This document shows, piece by piece, positions 15,570-22,948 of a stretch of 25,051 nt of DNA. Source of the stretch: a virus; the IMG/VR virus record IMGVR_UViG_3300032116_001225, positions 1 to 25,051 of that record. One strand, given 5' to 3'. Position numbers and translations under genes: made by a program. The notes under the pieces were generated by a model. The model ran no database searches, had not been told where the DNA came from, and worked only from the letters and a program-made list of their open reading frames with translations. How positions within the stretch are numbered: position 1 is the first letter of the stretch; each line of letters begins with the position of its first letter.

Positions 15570-16350
15570 AGTGTTTTTCTTCATCTGTTTTTCTTGCTGC
15601 TTTCTCATGAAGTCCATGATTGCACCATCGAGCAGTCGAATCAGATCAACTTCCCATCGTCTAGGTGTAACATCGATTAATCTAAAGTAAGCATGCATGT
15701 CAGAGAATGAAATCGGGTTGTCGGTGAATCCATTACTTGATCTGTTGTTGTGTAGCTCAAGGAACCACACCCACACATCACGACAACTGTCAGGTAATTC
15801 TATAAGATTCTGTAGCTCTTTAGGAACTACACCTGTCATTCTCTCTACAGACTGAAGTTTATCCCTGGTTGTAGAACCATCAGCAGACCTTGTGTTGAGT
15901 GTAAACTCTTGCTTGGCATATTCGATGGTCTGTTCAATATCTTCAGGGTTGAAAGTAGAGGATGCTGTCGCTTTCCTCCATTACTTGATCACGAATCCAA
16001 GGATGCTTACGGAAGACTTCACGAGCAGCTTCTGCGGTAAATTCTACGTCCTTACCGTTGTCGGTGATACCACGCCAGCTAATCACTCGGACCACAGCCG
16101 AATTGATTGCCATTGTTTCGGCTTCTTCGATTGTGATTGTCTCGGGTTCTTTACCACGCTTTCTAGCAACAGAATCACGAGCCTGCATTTCAGCATAAGT
16201 CTTTCGAGCATAGTCCCTCACAGTCTTTGATTCAGGTCCACGAACTTTAATGAACGCACCAGTAGGTGTGTTTGACTTCGGGATCAATAGTTCGAATTCC
16301 GCACCAGCTTCGGCTGCTTCTGCAATGTTTGTTTTTGCTAGATCAAGCAT
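15555..16350 (-). CDS. Tail assembly chaperone G-T fusion made by +1 frameshift
   Basis: The frame with an ATG at 15839 is open much further upstream, past the end of the first chaperone frame. Translating through a +1 shift at CCC-TGA (15946-15948, 15943-15945) continues YFQP directly into EDIEQTIEYAKQEF, then LNTRSADGSTTRDKLQSVER, before MTGVVPKELQ. The continuation keeps the look of the phage chaperone extension (AKxEFTLNTRS...TTR...L). The predicted fusion is 264 residues: 135 from the first frame plus 129. In lambda the analogous G-T product is made by -1 slippage and is required for tail assembly without being in the virion. An independent start at 15839 is unlikely because the coding sense extends 35 codons upstream of it. 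Confidence 0.8.
15943..15948 (-). other. Candidate +1 ribosomal frameshift site CCC-TGA
   Basis: On the minus strand the first frame ends TTT CAA CCC TGA. Sliding the proline tRNA one base forward from CCC to CCT places GAA in the A site and opens the second chaperone frame. CCC followed by a slow stop codon is a known +1-prone arrangement. No Shine-Dalgarno-like stimulator is directly upstream; GGAGG lies about 25 bases before. Confidence 0.75.
15943..16350 (-). CDS. Tail assembly chaperone, unshifted product (gpG analogue)
   Basis: The 135-residue protein is acidic and helical in its C-terminal half (ITIEEAETMAINSAVVRVIS; DVEFTAEAAREVFRKHPWI), with a beta-like N-terminus (AEFELLIPK, TGAFIKVRGP). 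The AREVFRKHPWIRDQV ending fits tail assembly chaperones, placed between tail tube and tape measure genes. It would coat the tape measure protein and recruit tube subunits. Its stop TGA is preceded by the slippery CCC codon. It is the first gene after the promoter at 16405-16434, with AGGAG 5-10 bases before the ATG. Confidence 0.85.
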   Translation of the reverse strand: MLDLAKTNIAEAAEAGAEFELLIPKSNTPTGAFIKVRGPESKTVRDYARKTYAEMQARDSVARKRGKEPETITIEEAETMAINSAVVRVISWRGITDNGKDVEFTAEAAREVFRKHPWIRDQVMEESDSILYFQP

Positions 16351-16404
16351 TTGTAAACTCCTTTGTTTATTGTTAAGAATAGTTTTATCTCGTTTGAGAT
16401 TCGC

Positions 16405-16434
16405 ATTATATCATGTAGATTGCCGATTTGTCAA
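16405..16434 (-). promoter_or_regulatory. Consensus sigma-70 promoter with extended -10 for the tail module
   Basis: On the minus strand TTGACA (16434-16429) is followed by an 18-base spacer and TATAAT (16410-16405), with TG upstream giving TGATATAAT. It lies just after the tail-tube terminator and about 55 bases before the chaperone ATG, so it would restart transcription for chaperones, tape measure, fibres and lysis. Confidence 0.85.
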
Positions 16435-16441
16435 TACTACA

Positions 16442-16474
16442 CAAAAGAAAAACCCCGACACTAAGGCCGGGGCT
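16442..16474 (-). terminator. Rho-independent terminator after the tail tube gene
   Basis: On the minus strand a CCCCG/CGGGG stem (16472-16468 with 16457-16453, extended by a G-T and an A-T pair) with a 10-base loop is followed by TTTTTCTTTT. It starts about 15 bases after the tail tube stop codon and directly precedes the consensus promoter. Confidence 0.85.
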
Positions 16475-16488
16475 TTCGATTCTATCAA

Positions 16489-17721
16489 TTAAGCTAGAGA
16501 GTCTTGAATACTGATCGTAGTTCTTTCAGTAGCTTGACCAGCACCACCAGCAGCATTCAACAGAGCCATGAAGCTGTGCTGTGCAGTGATACCTTGTTCA
16601 CCGTCGTCACGAGTGTTACTGTTCACTTTTACGCGAGGCAGAACAATCGTCATGAAGTCAGCGTTACCGGCTGATCCCGTTGAAAGGATAGCGATTAGCG
16701 ACACTTCAGTTTCGTTAACGAACAGATCACGGAAAGTTGAGTTCTCAAAGTAAGCAGAGAAGTCACCATCTACAGCTACACGACCTTCGAAAAGTTCAGC
16801 GATACTGTTTGAACCAACAACCGTTGCGTTTTGCAGGTTACGGTTGATGTTGATGTTCAGACTTGTCAGCAGAGCAACAGGAGCACCGTTAACCAGCATT
16901 ACACCTGAAACCGAAGCGAAGATACCAGAAGTACCCTGTGCAGTCGGTGAAGTGAAATATTGCGTAGCACCAGTTTGCGCAAGATCACGACCCGTGAAAC
17001 CGAAGTCACAAGTCACAAGACCTGTAGCCGGTAGAGCCATGCTCGCTGTGTTAACCTTCAGACCTGTGAACACTTCAGAAGCAGGAACATCACTGTACCA
17101 TTCTTCGAACGTGTATGAACGGTCAACGTGACCACTGGTAGGAGCAAAAGTCTTCTTACCAATTACGGCAACTGTAGCACCAGTAACTGCAGAACCTTCT
17201 ACTGCCATCGCTACACCGTTCAACGGGATAACGTTCAGCACAGTACCAGTTACAGAAAGCACAACCATGTTCTTGGCAGTGTTAGCGGCTTGGAAAGTAC
17301 CAGCAGTAAATCGAATTACGTCACCGATCTTAATGCCATCCGTCAACCATGAACCAGCAGCACGAGTTACGTTCCATGTTGAAACGCTACCGATTGCTAC
17401 ACCTGTTGCGATTGTGATGCTCAGAGTAGTGATAGGAGCTACAGTAGCGAAGTCACGGGATAGAGCAGCACCGAAGAAATCAGCGTAGCTACCGGGAGAA
17501 AGTTCACCACTTAGACTACCGTCAACGCTGCGAACACCGTGACGCATGTCTGCGATTTGATAGTCAGTACGAATCTCACCAGATTCATACGTTTCTTTTG
17601 TCAGGTTAAAGTTAGCTGTAACACGACGTAGCAGTTTGCCAGAAGCAGCACCCGCAAGTGTACCCCATGTCGTTTCTTGCTTGTAACCAACCTGCTTGTT
17701 TACACCTGTTGCAATTGGCAT
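16489..17721 (-). CDS. Major tail tube protein
   Basis: The 410-residue protein begins MPIATGVNKQVGYKQETTWG and contains YESGEIRTDYQIADMRHGVR (64-83) and SLSGELSPGSYADFF, features of the phage tail tube family (Phage_tube_2 type). The middle (about 105-195) is a beta-rich inserted domain with GIKIGDVIRF, common in this family. The C-terminal region (DGEQGITAQHSFMALLNAAG) is also typical. It polymerises around the tape measure to form the tail tube. It is followed by a strong terminator, which fits a protein needed in many copies. AAGGA precedes the ATG. Confidence 0.87.
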   Translation of the reverse strand: MPIATGVNKQVGYKQETTWGTLAGAASGKLLRRVTANFNLTKETYESGEIRTDYQIADMRHGVRSVDGSLSGELSPGSYADFFGAALSRDFATVAPITTLSITIATGVAIGSVSTWNVTRAAGSWLTDGIKIGDVIRFTAGTFQAANTAKNMVVLSVTGTVLNVIPLNGVAMAVEGSAVTGATVAVIGKKTFAPTSGHVDRSYTFEEWYSDVPASEVFTGLKVNTASMALPATGLVTCDFGFTGRDLAQTGATQYFTSPTAQGTSGIFASVSGVMLVNGAPVALLTSLNININRNLQNATVVGSNSIAELFEGRVAVDGDFSAYFENSTFRDLFVNETEVSLIAILSTGSAGNADFMTIVLPRVKVNSNTRDDGEQGITAQHSFMALLNAAGGAGQATERTTISIQDSLA

Positions 17722-17801
17722 GTCAGATTCCTTATGTATTAGTTTGTTTCACTTTGCAAAGAGTTCGAATGTTTTAGGTACACTCGACAAAACCTGAAAC
17801 C

Positions 17802-18215
17802 CTAGTCGTATACTTCGACAGTCACAGGCACAACCAAGGGTGTTACCACCGCATTGTCTAGAATTAGATTTCCACCCATGTTAGGTGTAGTGAAAACTCT
17901 AATGCGAAGATTGTCTTTAATGATTTCGTATCCACGAGCAAATGTCGATCTAAGATTACCGGCAGTTTGCATTGTTGCAGCCACACCCTGATTGATTGGA
18001 CCAACAATAAAGAGTTGAACTTGGTAAAGTTCTCGTCTGTACTTCGATCCGAATACAGGGTCTTCTACTGCTGTAGGAATGATCTGACAACGAACATAAA
18101 GTGCATCATCTGGAGGATCAAACTCTACACTTTCCACAGCAAGAGGAATCGGAGACACTACGTCTCTAATCGCTTTCTGTAGAGTAAGAATTGTTTTTAG
18201 TACAGTATCTGGCAT
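17802..18215 (-). CDS. Tail terminator protein (DUF4128-like)
   Basis: I place the start at the ATG at 18215 (MPDTVLKTIL), one base after the previous stop and preceded by AGGGG. A longer in-frame ATG at 18281 would add 22 residues that read over the upstream gene. The 137-residue product has an N-terminal helix, then beta strands with an R-x-E-L-Y-Q-V-Q-L-F motif (RRELYQVQLFIV), VQ and VPVTVEVYD. This matches the alpha/beta tail terminator family (DUF4128; similar in fold to lambda gpU) that caps the tail tube at the head-proximal end. Position between tail completion and tail tube genes agrees. Confidence 0.78.
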   Translation of the reverse strand: MPDTVLKTILTLQKAIRDVVSPIPLAVESVEFDPPDDALYVRCQIIPTAVEDPVFGSKYRRELYQVQLFIVGPINQGVAATMQTAGNLRSTFARGYEIIKDNLRIRVFTTPNMGGNLILDNAVVTPLVVPVTVEVYD

Positions 18216-18216
18216 G

Positions 18217-18825
18217 TTACCCCTGATCGAATAGTGATTTGAACTTGCCTGACGCTTTGTAGATTGCTTGAATATCAGCAATTGTAGGCTTTGTAATACC
18301 AGAAGGAGCTTGAGTAGAATGACCTTGTTCTAGACCCATTGTCGCACCCGACCAATCTCGTCCACTAGGGAAATAACCTTTGTTCTTCGTGATGTAAGGT
18401 GCGTTGTTGTAGATGACAACGAATCCATTCTTCATTACATCGAAGTCTGAGATTTGAGTCTTTACTCTACCTAGAGACACACTTCCTTGTTCATCACCAG
18501 CAAGCCATCCACCTAGATAAGTAGAGCTTGGTGAGGTAAACAAGAAGTTAGCGTTACGAACATCACCAGCACCAACAGGAGCAGAGAAACGCCACGAGTT
18601 ACGTGCAGTACCTTCTGTAGTTGGTAGCATTCGACCGAAGAACGTATAGCTTCTGGCTTCATACTTGTCTGCATTAGTGTCAGAATTACCGAAAGGTGTA
18701 TTCATTACAGCTTTTTCGGTAAGCTCATAGAAGAATCCGGTGAACATGAAATCGAGCTTACGCACGAAAGTCTCTTCAACTTTCACAAGACTCTTTAGCA
18801 CTTCATCCAGATTCATATCAATCAT
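18217..18825 (-). CDS. Tail completion / neck protein, HK97 gp10-like
   Basis: The 202-residue product contains ARNSWRFSAP (about 74-83) and a C-terminal segment with IYNNAPYITKNKGYFPSGRD and LEQGHSTQAPSGI. The order of YNNAPY, GHS-x-QAP-x-G is the signature of HK97 gp10-like neck or tail completion proteins, which join tail to head. The start overlaps the preceding stop (ATGA), with no good ribosome binding site, so coupled translation is likely; MIDMNL offers a second ATG nine bases on. It lies in the head-tail joining cluster. Confidence 0.78.
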   Translation of the reverse strand: MIDMNLDEVLKSLVKVEETFVRKLDFMFTGFFYELTEKAVMNTPFGNSDTNADKYEARSYTFFGRMLPTTEGTARNSWRFSAPVGAGDVRNANFLFTSPSSTYLGGWLAGDEQGSVSLGRVKTQISDFDVMKNGFVVIYNNAPYITKNKGYFPSGRDWSGATMGLEQGHSTQAPSGITKPTIADIQAIYKASGKFKSLFDQG

Positions 18826-19178
18826 GTTTTCACACAGAGAAGTCGATATAGAATAACTTCACCCATCGCACCATGCTCGGAAACTCGTTGCACAGTGTAC
18901 GTGTCAGTTCCAGAGACAACCTTGTCGTTGACGGTTGGTTTCTCTGTGAATAGTGCAGCTTTAGCATAGAACTCAGCAACCTCTTTACCGATCAGATTCG
19001 GGTAGTTGTATTGACTAGCCTCAATCTGTCTCTTGTAAGCTTTGGCTGTAGTATCAACTTGTGTCGAACTAACAGCGCCTGTATCGAAGTCGTATGCTCC
19101 GTTTACAATTCTCCTGAACGTAACGTTTGCACCAAAGCGGTCAATCATTCTGTTTGTAGAGATTACAAAGAGATTCAT
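18822..19178 (-). CDS. Head closure / head-tail joining protein
   Basis: The 118-residue protein is beta-rich with DRFGANVTFRRI (13-24), YDFDTGAVSS, and a C-terminal DTYTVQRVSEHGAMGEVILY. The layout is that of head-closure proteins (SPP1 gp16 / phage head-tail joining type) that seal the portal channel after packaging. The ATG overlaps the connector stop (ATGA) and has GAGG 7 bases upstream, which supports this start over the Met at residue 11. Confidence 0.68.
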   Translation of the reverse strand: MNLFVISTNRMIDRFGANVTFRRIVNGAYDFDTGAVSSTQVDTTAKAYKRQIEASQYNYPNLIGKEVAEFYAKAALFTEKPTVNDKVVSGTDTYTVQRVSEHGAMGEVILYRLLCVKT

Positions 19179-19594
19179 TCCGGTACCTCAAAATAGTTAT
19201 CAGGATAAGTCTTTGGGTCAGTTGGTACAAGCACAGCGTTGTTGTCTTCGTTAAGGATGTTCTCACGCATATCCTGTTTGGAGATACCACCAGCATAAGC
19301 GCCAGCGAGTGTCAGTGCAGGATTGAAGTCAGGATTCTTAATGAACAACTGTAGAGCCATTCGATACTGTTCAGCAGCTTTCGATCCTTTTACACTGAAG
19401 ATGTCAACGGTTTCATCACCACGCATCGATAGCTTAAACAGGATACTCTTAGCTGCATCGATCATTGCACGACGAATGCTTGAGTTGTTTTTGTCAATGA
19501 AGTATGTGTACTCTTGATCTGACAACATCGGGAAACCAACGTCCGTGTCTGCCAGTTCATATCTTACTTGTTGAATTTGTTCTGGTGTAGCCAT
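19175..19594 (-). CDS. Head-tail connector / adaptor protein
   Basis: The 139-residue protein is mostly helical, beginning MATPEQIQQVRYELADTD and LSDQEYTYFIDKN, followed by AKSILFKLSMRGDETVDIFS, VKGSKAAEQYRMALQLF and a flexible C-terminus with DMRENILNEDNN. The helical array, size and position after the capsid gene fit HK97 gp6/SPP1 gp15-type adaptors that bind the portal. AGAGGAAA precedes the start. A neighbouring order of adaptor, closure, completion, terminator and tube supports the assignment. Confidence 0.75.
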   Translation of the reverse strand: MATPEQIQQVRYELADTDVGFPMLSDQEYTYFIDKNNSSIRRAMIDAAKSILFKLSMRGDETVDIFSVKGSKAAEQYRMALQLFIKNPDFNPALTLAGAYAGGISKQDMRENILNEDNNAVLVPTDPKTYPDNYFEVPE

Positions 19595-19638
19595 TGTGTT
19601 TCCTCTCTTAGTAAAGCACTCACATGAATACTTTAATA

Positions 19639-19658
19639 AGAGCCCCCGAAGGGGCTCT
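19639..19658 (-). terminator. Hairpin with TTCG loop after the major capsid gene
   Basis: On the minus strand an 8-bp AGAGCCCC/GGGGCTCT stem is closed by a TTCG tetraloop, a very stable RNA hairpin. The following TATTAAAG is only a weak T-tract, so partial termination is likely. No promoter is evident after it, so downstream head-tail genes need readthrough. Confidence 0.7.
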
Positions 19659-19674
19659 GTCGTACAAGCAGTGA

Positions 19675-20691
19675 TTAGTTGCTTGTGAAGCCACGGACAA
19701 CCGCAGCAGGACGACGGATCAGGTGAAGAGCGTTGTGCTCAGTCTGAAGTTCAATCTTTTCATCCTTACTATCACGGTATGAGAAGGCGTAAGCTTCCTC
19801 ACCAAGCGTGTTAACGTGCGAGAACTTGTTCGCAGGCGAGAAGTAGCTGATGAACATGTCAGCAGTACCACGCGGAACGAAGTAAGCATCGTTTGCAGGA
19901 ATCAGAGGAACACCGTTGTATGAACCACGGTACTCGATAAACTCCACACCACCGTGTTCGAAGCGGCGGAACAGACCTGAACCAAGGCGCTGGCGCAGAG
20001 GTTCTTGTGTCGAAGTGTAGAACTTGTAAGCTTCCTTGATACCAGCTTGAGCAATCAGCTTGCCGAAGAATGCAGGGCTGCAAAGAGCCACGACACTCGT
20101 TACGCTTTCACCACTCAGAATGTTGTCCTGAATGTGCGCGATAACTTCTTCAGCCTTAGCGATAACGTCAGTACCTGCGGTACCAAGCACGAAGTCAACT
20201 TCACGACGAGTAACACCGAAGTCACTGTAGTAGTTACCAACAACCGTACCGTTGGGAGCGTAAACTGCACCGTTCGTGATGGCAAATGCGCGAGCAGTTT
20301 CCATCGTAACTGCGTGGTTCATACGAATACGAGCCAGCTTACGAGCGATTACAGCAGCTTCCGTTTCAGCTTGGTCAGCGGTACCATAAGCACGCTTACC
20401 TTGAAGGTCTTGCGGGCTGACAGCATCGTCAAGCGGGAAGTGAGGGATTGCGAATGAACGCAGGGCAGCAACTTCGTCTCTGTTGACAAGGTTACGAGCA
20501 CCGCGAACTTGGTCAGTGATTACACCGAGAGTACCAGCTTTAGATTCGATAGTGATGCTGTGCTGAGCAACAGGCTCACTACGGAAAATACCAAGCTCAT
20601 TGATCAGACCCCAGGTATTGGGAATCAGATTCAGTTCTTCGGTATAGTCTACAAGCTCAAACGGCTTTTCAAATGAACGAACTGTAGGCAT
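19675..20691 (-). CDS. Major capsid protein, lambda gpE-like
   Basis: The 338-residue protein matches the lambda gpE capsid family: N-terminal FELVDYTEELNLIPNTWGLI (11-30), IFRSEPVAQHSITIE, a middle VSPQDLQGKRAYG and long helix of Ala/Glu/Arg, then FGKLIAQAGIKEAY, RRFEHGGVEFIEYRG, and the C-terminal FSPANKFSHVNTLGEEAYAF. It forms the HK97-fold icosahedral shell. The decoration protein gene lies 27 bases upstream, as in lambda (D then E). AAGGA precedes the ATG. The stop is followed by the stable TTCG hairpin. Confidence 0.92.
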   Translation of the reverse strand: MPTVRSFEKPFELVDYTEELNLIPNTWGLINELGIFRSEPVAQHSITIESKAGTLGVITDQVRGARNLVNRDEVAALRSFAIPHFPLDDAVSPQDLQGKRAYGTADQAETEAAVIARKLARIRMNHAVTMETARAFAITNGAVYAPNGTVVGNYYSDFGVTRREVDFVLGTAGTDVIAKAEEVIAHIQDNILSGESVTSVVALCSPAFFGKLIAQAGIKEAYKFYTSTQEPLRQRLGSGLFRRFEHGGVEFIEYRGSYNGVPLIPANDAYFVPRGTADMFISYFSPANKFSHVNTLGEEAYAFSYRDSKDEKIELQTEHNALHLIRRPAAVVRGFTSN

Positions 20692-20718
20692 TGTAATAGT
20701 CCTTAGTTGTAGTTAGAA

Positions 20719-21120
20719 TTAAACAGCGTCGTTTACACGAATGCCGAGAGCTTCAAGCTGTGCGTACAGCGCATTCTGTTCAGCCAGAAGGTCGAACGTT
20801 GCGTCGAGTACCAGAGCGAACTTGGAAACAATAGCTGGACCACGAACTAGGCACAGTACACGAGTGTCTGTGGTAGCAGGAATAGCTCTGTCTTCAAGGC
20901 AGATGGCGAAAGCGTTTTGTGAACCGTCTGAGGCAGTTTGTACAGCAATACGAACTTTACCGTTTGCAGTAACGCGACCAAGTACAGTACCTACAACATA
21001 GGTACGAGCACCGGCTTCGTTAGCAACAAGAACATCGCGGCAGTAAGCGAAGTTCGGCTCATATTCGTGCTTCACAAGGTGGCTAAAACGGAAGGTATCA
21101 GTAGCAAATGGAGCAGGCAT
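20719..21120 (-). CDS. Head decoration protein, lambda gpD-like
   Basis: The 133-residue product is beta-rich, with VKHEYEPNFAYCRDVLVANE, a central KVRIAVQTASDGSQNAFAIC and LCLVRGPAIVSK, and ends in a helix (AEQNALYAQLEALGIRVND). Length, order of motifs (FxR-x-x-G, G-x-A-x-AIC, RG-x-A) and position just before the major capsid gene match lambda gpD, a trimeric protein that stabilises the expanded head. GAGGAATAAATC precedes the ATG. It contains several Ala/Thr-rich stretches and no membrane span. Confidence 0.87.
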   Translation of the reverse strand: MPAPFATDTFRFSHLVKHEYEPNFAYCRDVLVANEAGARTYVVGTVLGRVTANGKVRIAVQTASDGSQNAFAICLEDRAIPATTDTRVLCLVRGPAIVSKFALVLDATFDLLAEQNALYAQLEALGIRVNDAV

Positions 21121-21134
21121 GATTTATTCCTCGT

Positions 21135-22130
21135 TTACTTTTCATTAATGATTTTTTGTGCGCGAAGAGCCTTGACGATAGGATTCTCTTTCACGAGAGT
21201 CGTAGTCGTTTCTGCACTTGCACCTTTTTCTTCAAACAATGCTGACTTTTCAACAGCACTATTCATCTCAGCAAGAACCTTGACAACAGCGTCAAAGTCT
21301 TCTTGTTTCTCTACTAGACTTACAGCTTTGAAAAGAACTTCAGCTTTTGCTTCATCCTTGACTGCAGTCTTCAGTGCGTCAAAGCGAGACTTGCGAATAG
21401 CTTCTGCACGTTCTTTGCGGAATTGATTTACTTCGTCCTTAGCCTTCTGAAGTTCTTCCATCGTCTCAGTCAGAGACTTTTGAATGTTTTCCAGGGCTGA
21501 CTTTTCAACCATTTCAACCGTAACTTCGGTTTCGATAGTTTTTGTCATAGATTTCTCCACATTTGGTTTTGAACCAGAGGCAGACGCCTCTTCTTTTCTT
21601 TCCTCGCTAGCGGGTGAGGCATCCTTGACTCTAGCCTTTGGTTTGGCAGTAGCCTTGGAATCTTTTTCATACTTCTTCAGTGCCTTCTCAATGGTTTCTT
21701 GATCAAGCATGAAAGACATGTATTGTTCTTCATCTAGTTCAGACAATCGCGTTTCAACATCCGTTGACTCTTGAAGTGACTTCAGAATCTCGAACGATTC
21801 AACCTTGGATTGAATCCAGTCTTCGTAAGATGTCTCAGAATCTGATTCGTCAGACTCAGGCGGAACATAACCCATGACACGAGCTAGAACTTCAGCGTCT
21901 TCGTAGTAAAGACCAAAGAATTTGCGTAGGAAATCAGGCACACTCATTGTGACCTTGATCGACTGCATCTTCTCAATAGCTTCTTCACTAAAACTTACTG
22001 CTTTCATCACTAGTGCATAATCAGCACCATTTGCTGGTCCACCTACAGCGGGACCAACCAGTGCGATGTGGCTGTCTTCTTTACTGAAGTCGATGTTCTT
22101 TAGAGTTCGTTTCGGTTTAGTCATCATCAT
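21135..22130 (-). CDS. Putative head scaffolding protein following the prohead protease
   Basis: The 331-residue protein opens with a run of Met and IDFSKEDSHIALVGPAVGGP (14-33), a motif that in related phages follows or forms part of XkdF-type proteases. It continues as a highly charged, Glu/Lys/Ala-rich protein with a low-complexity linker (about 155-190) and a coiled-coil helix (about 205-260). This is the profile of scaffolding proteins. AGAGG sits directly before the first of three in-frame ATGs; the third (22124) has better spacing. It overlaps the protease gene by 14 bases. It is likely cut or expelled during head maturation. Confidence 0.68.
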   Translation of the reverse strand: MMMTKPKRTLKNIDFSKEDSHIALVGPAVGGPANGADYALVMKAVSFSEEAIEKMQSIKVTMSVPDFLRKFFGLYYEDAEVLARVMGYVPPESDESDSETSYEDWIQSKVESFEILKSLQESTDVETRLSELDEEQYMSFMLDQETIEKALKKYEKDSKATAKPKARVKDASPASEERKEEASASGSKPNVEKSMTKTIETEVTVEMVEKSALENIQKSLTETMEELQKAKDEVNQFRKERAEAIRKSRFDALKTAVKDEAKAEVLFKAVSLVEKQEDFDAVVKVLAEMNSAVEKSALFEEKGASAETTTTLVKENPIVKALRAQKIINEK

Positions 22131-22857
22131 CCTCTAAGGTTTCGACTGTTGCGCGGGCACCAATGCTGATACCTGTGATATCACCAGACTTAATCATCTT
22201 CCAGATATTCTCATCATTAATCTGGAAAGTCATGAGCCAAGTGCCTTTTGTTACCGGAATTTCATTGAGCACAAAATCGGTAGGTGCGAGATATGATTCC
22301 ACAACATGAAACTTATCAGTCATGACTCTGTGGAAAAGATTAGCTCGCATTGCACTTTTGTTAAATGATTCCATCGCTTTACGAACGTCTTCTGCTGATG
22401 TATAGTCACCAGTCAGATCGGTAGAGTCGGGGAGCATTGCAACATAAGTTACCTGCATCAGTTCATCATTGTGTTGTTTCTCAATTGGAAGATCGAAACC
22501 TACAACTTTTTCTTCTGTGTTGAGTTCAGCTTCAGTGATGGTGTCACCGTAGCTTTTCAGAACTCCATTTTCTTTAAGCACTTTTCGAGTCCAAGCTAAA
22601 CCTGCTTTTCCGCCAGTCGTAAGAAACTCAAGAAAACCATCAGACGGTCCACCATCTGCTAGTCGAGCAAGTGGGTTAATCGACTTACCGATAAACTTCG
22701 TTTGCTTCGTGTAGAGTTCTTTAATATCATTTAGACTAAACTCAGTGCTCAATTTGTCGATGGTAGGCTTGCGGTTTTTCATGACTGCAATGCTTCGACC
22801 TCGACGCATGTTCTTTAGCACAGCATCCGGTGGAGTGTACTTTCTTGTCTCTTGCAT
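22117..22857 (-). CDS. Prohead maturation protease, XkdF/S78-2 family
   Basis: The 246-residue protein has the XkdF-type serine protease region at about 135-240: YVAMLPDSTDLTGDYTSAED (138-157), FNKSAMRANLFHRV with H176, VVESYLAPTDF with E187-S188, GTWLMTFQINDENIWKMI and GDITGISIGA. H176 and S188 are the likely catalytic pair by comparison with other phage S78-2 peptidases. The N-terminus is basic (VLKNMRRGRSIAVMKNRK) and the end is acidic (EDDDD). It would process scaffold or capsid proteins. The start has GGAGG 6 bases upstream and lies 33 bases after the promoter -10 element. Confidence 0.8.
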   Translation of the reverse strand: MQETRKYTPPDAVLKNMRRGRSIAVMKNRKPTIDKLSTEFSLNDIKELYTKQTKFIGKSINPLARLADGGPSDGFLEFLTTGGKAGLAWTRKVLKENGVLKSYGDTITEAELNTEEKVVGFDLPIEKQHNDELMQVTYVAMLPDSTDLTGDYTSAEDVRKAMESFNKSAMRANLFHRVMTDKFHVVESYLAPTDFVLNEIPVTKGTWLMTFQINDENIWKMIKSGDITGISIGARATVETLEDDDD

Positions 22858-22889
22858 ACATTTCCTCCATTACATAACTGTGAGACGCT

Positions 22890-22918
22890 ATTGTATCATA
22901 AAAACAACAAAATGTCAA
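22890..22918 (-). promoter_or_regulatory. Sigma-70 promoter for the head and joining genes
   Basis: On the minus strand TTGACA (22918-22913), a 17-base spacer and TACAAT (22895-22890), with TG making an extended -10 (TGATACAAT). It sits between the hairpin after the surface-protein gene and the prohead protease start, so it would control the protease, scaffold, decoration and capsid genes. Confidence 0.85.
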
Positions 22919-22920
22919 GT

Positions 22921-22945
22921 AAATGGGGGAATTTCACCCCCATTT
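22921..22945. terminator. Perfect 9-bp hairpin after the surface-protein gene
   Basis: AAATGGGGG (22921-22929) pairs with CCCCCATTT (22937-22945) around a 7-base loop. The plus strand has T7 immediately after (22943-22949); the minus strand, which is the coding side, has only TTTACTT. It therefore looks stronger against antisense transcription than for the gene it follows. The -35 of the next promoter starts just 2 bases beyond it. Confidence 0.75.
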
Positions 22946-22948
22946 TTT

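Noticed and set aside
18216-18281. Longer tail terminator start at 18281
   Set aside because: The added 22 residues lie over the tail completion gene; the ATG at 18215 follows that gene's stop by one base and begins the typical N-terminal helix.
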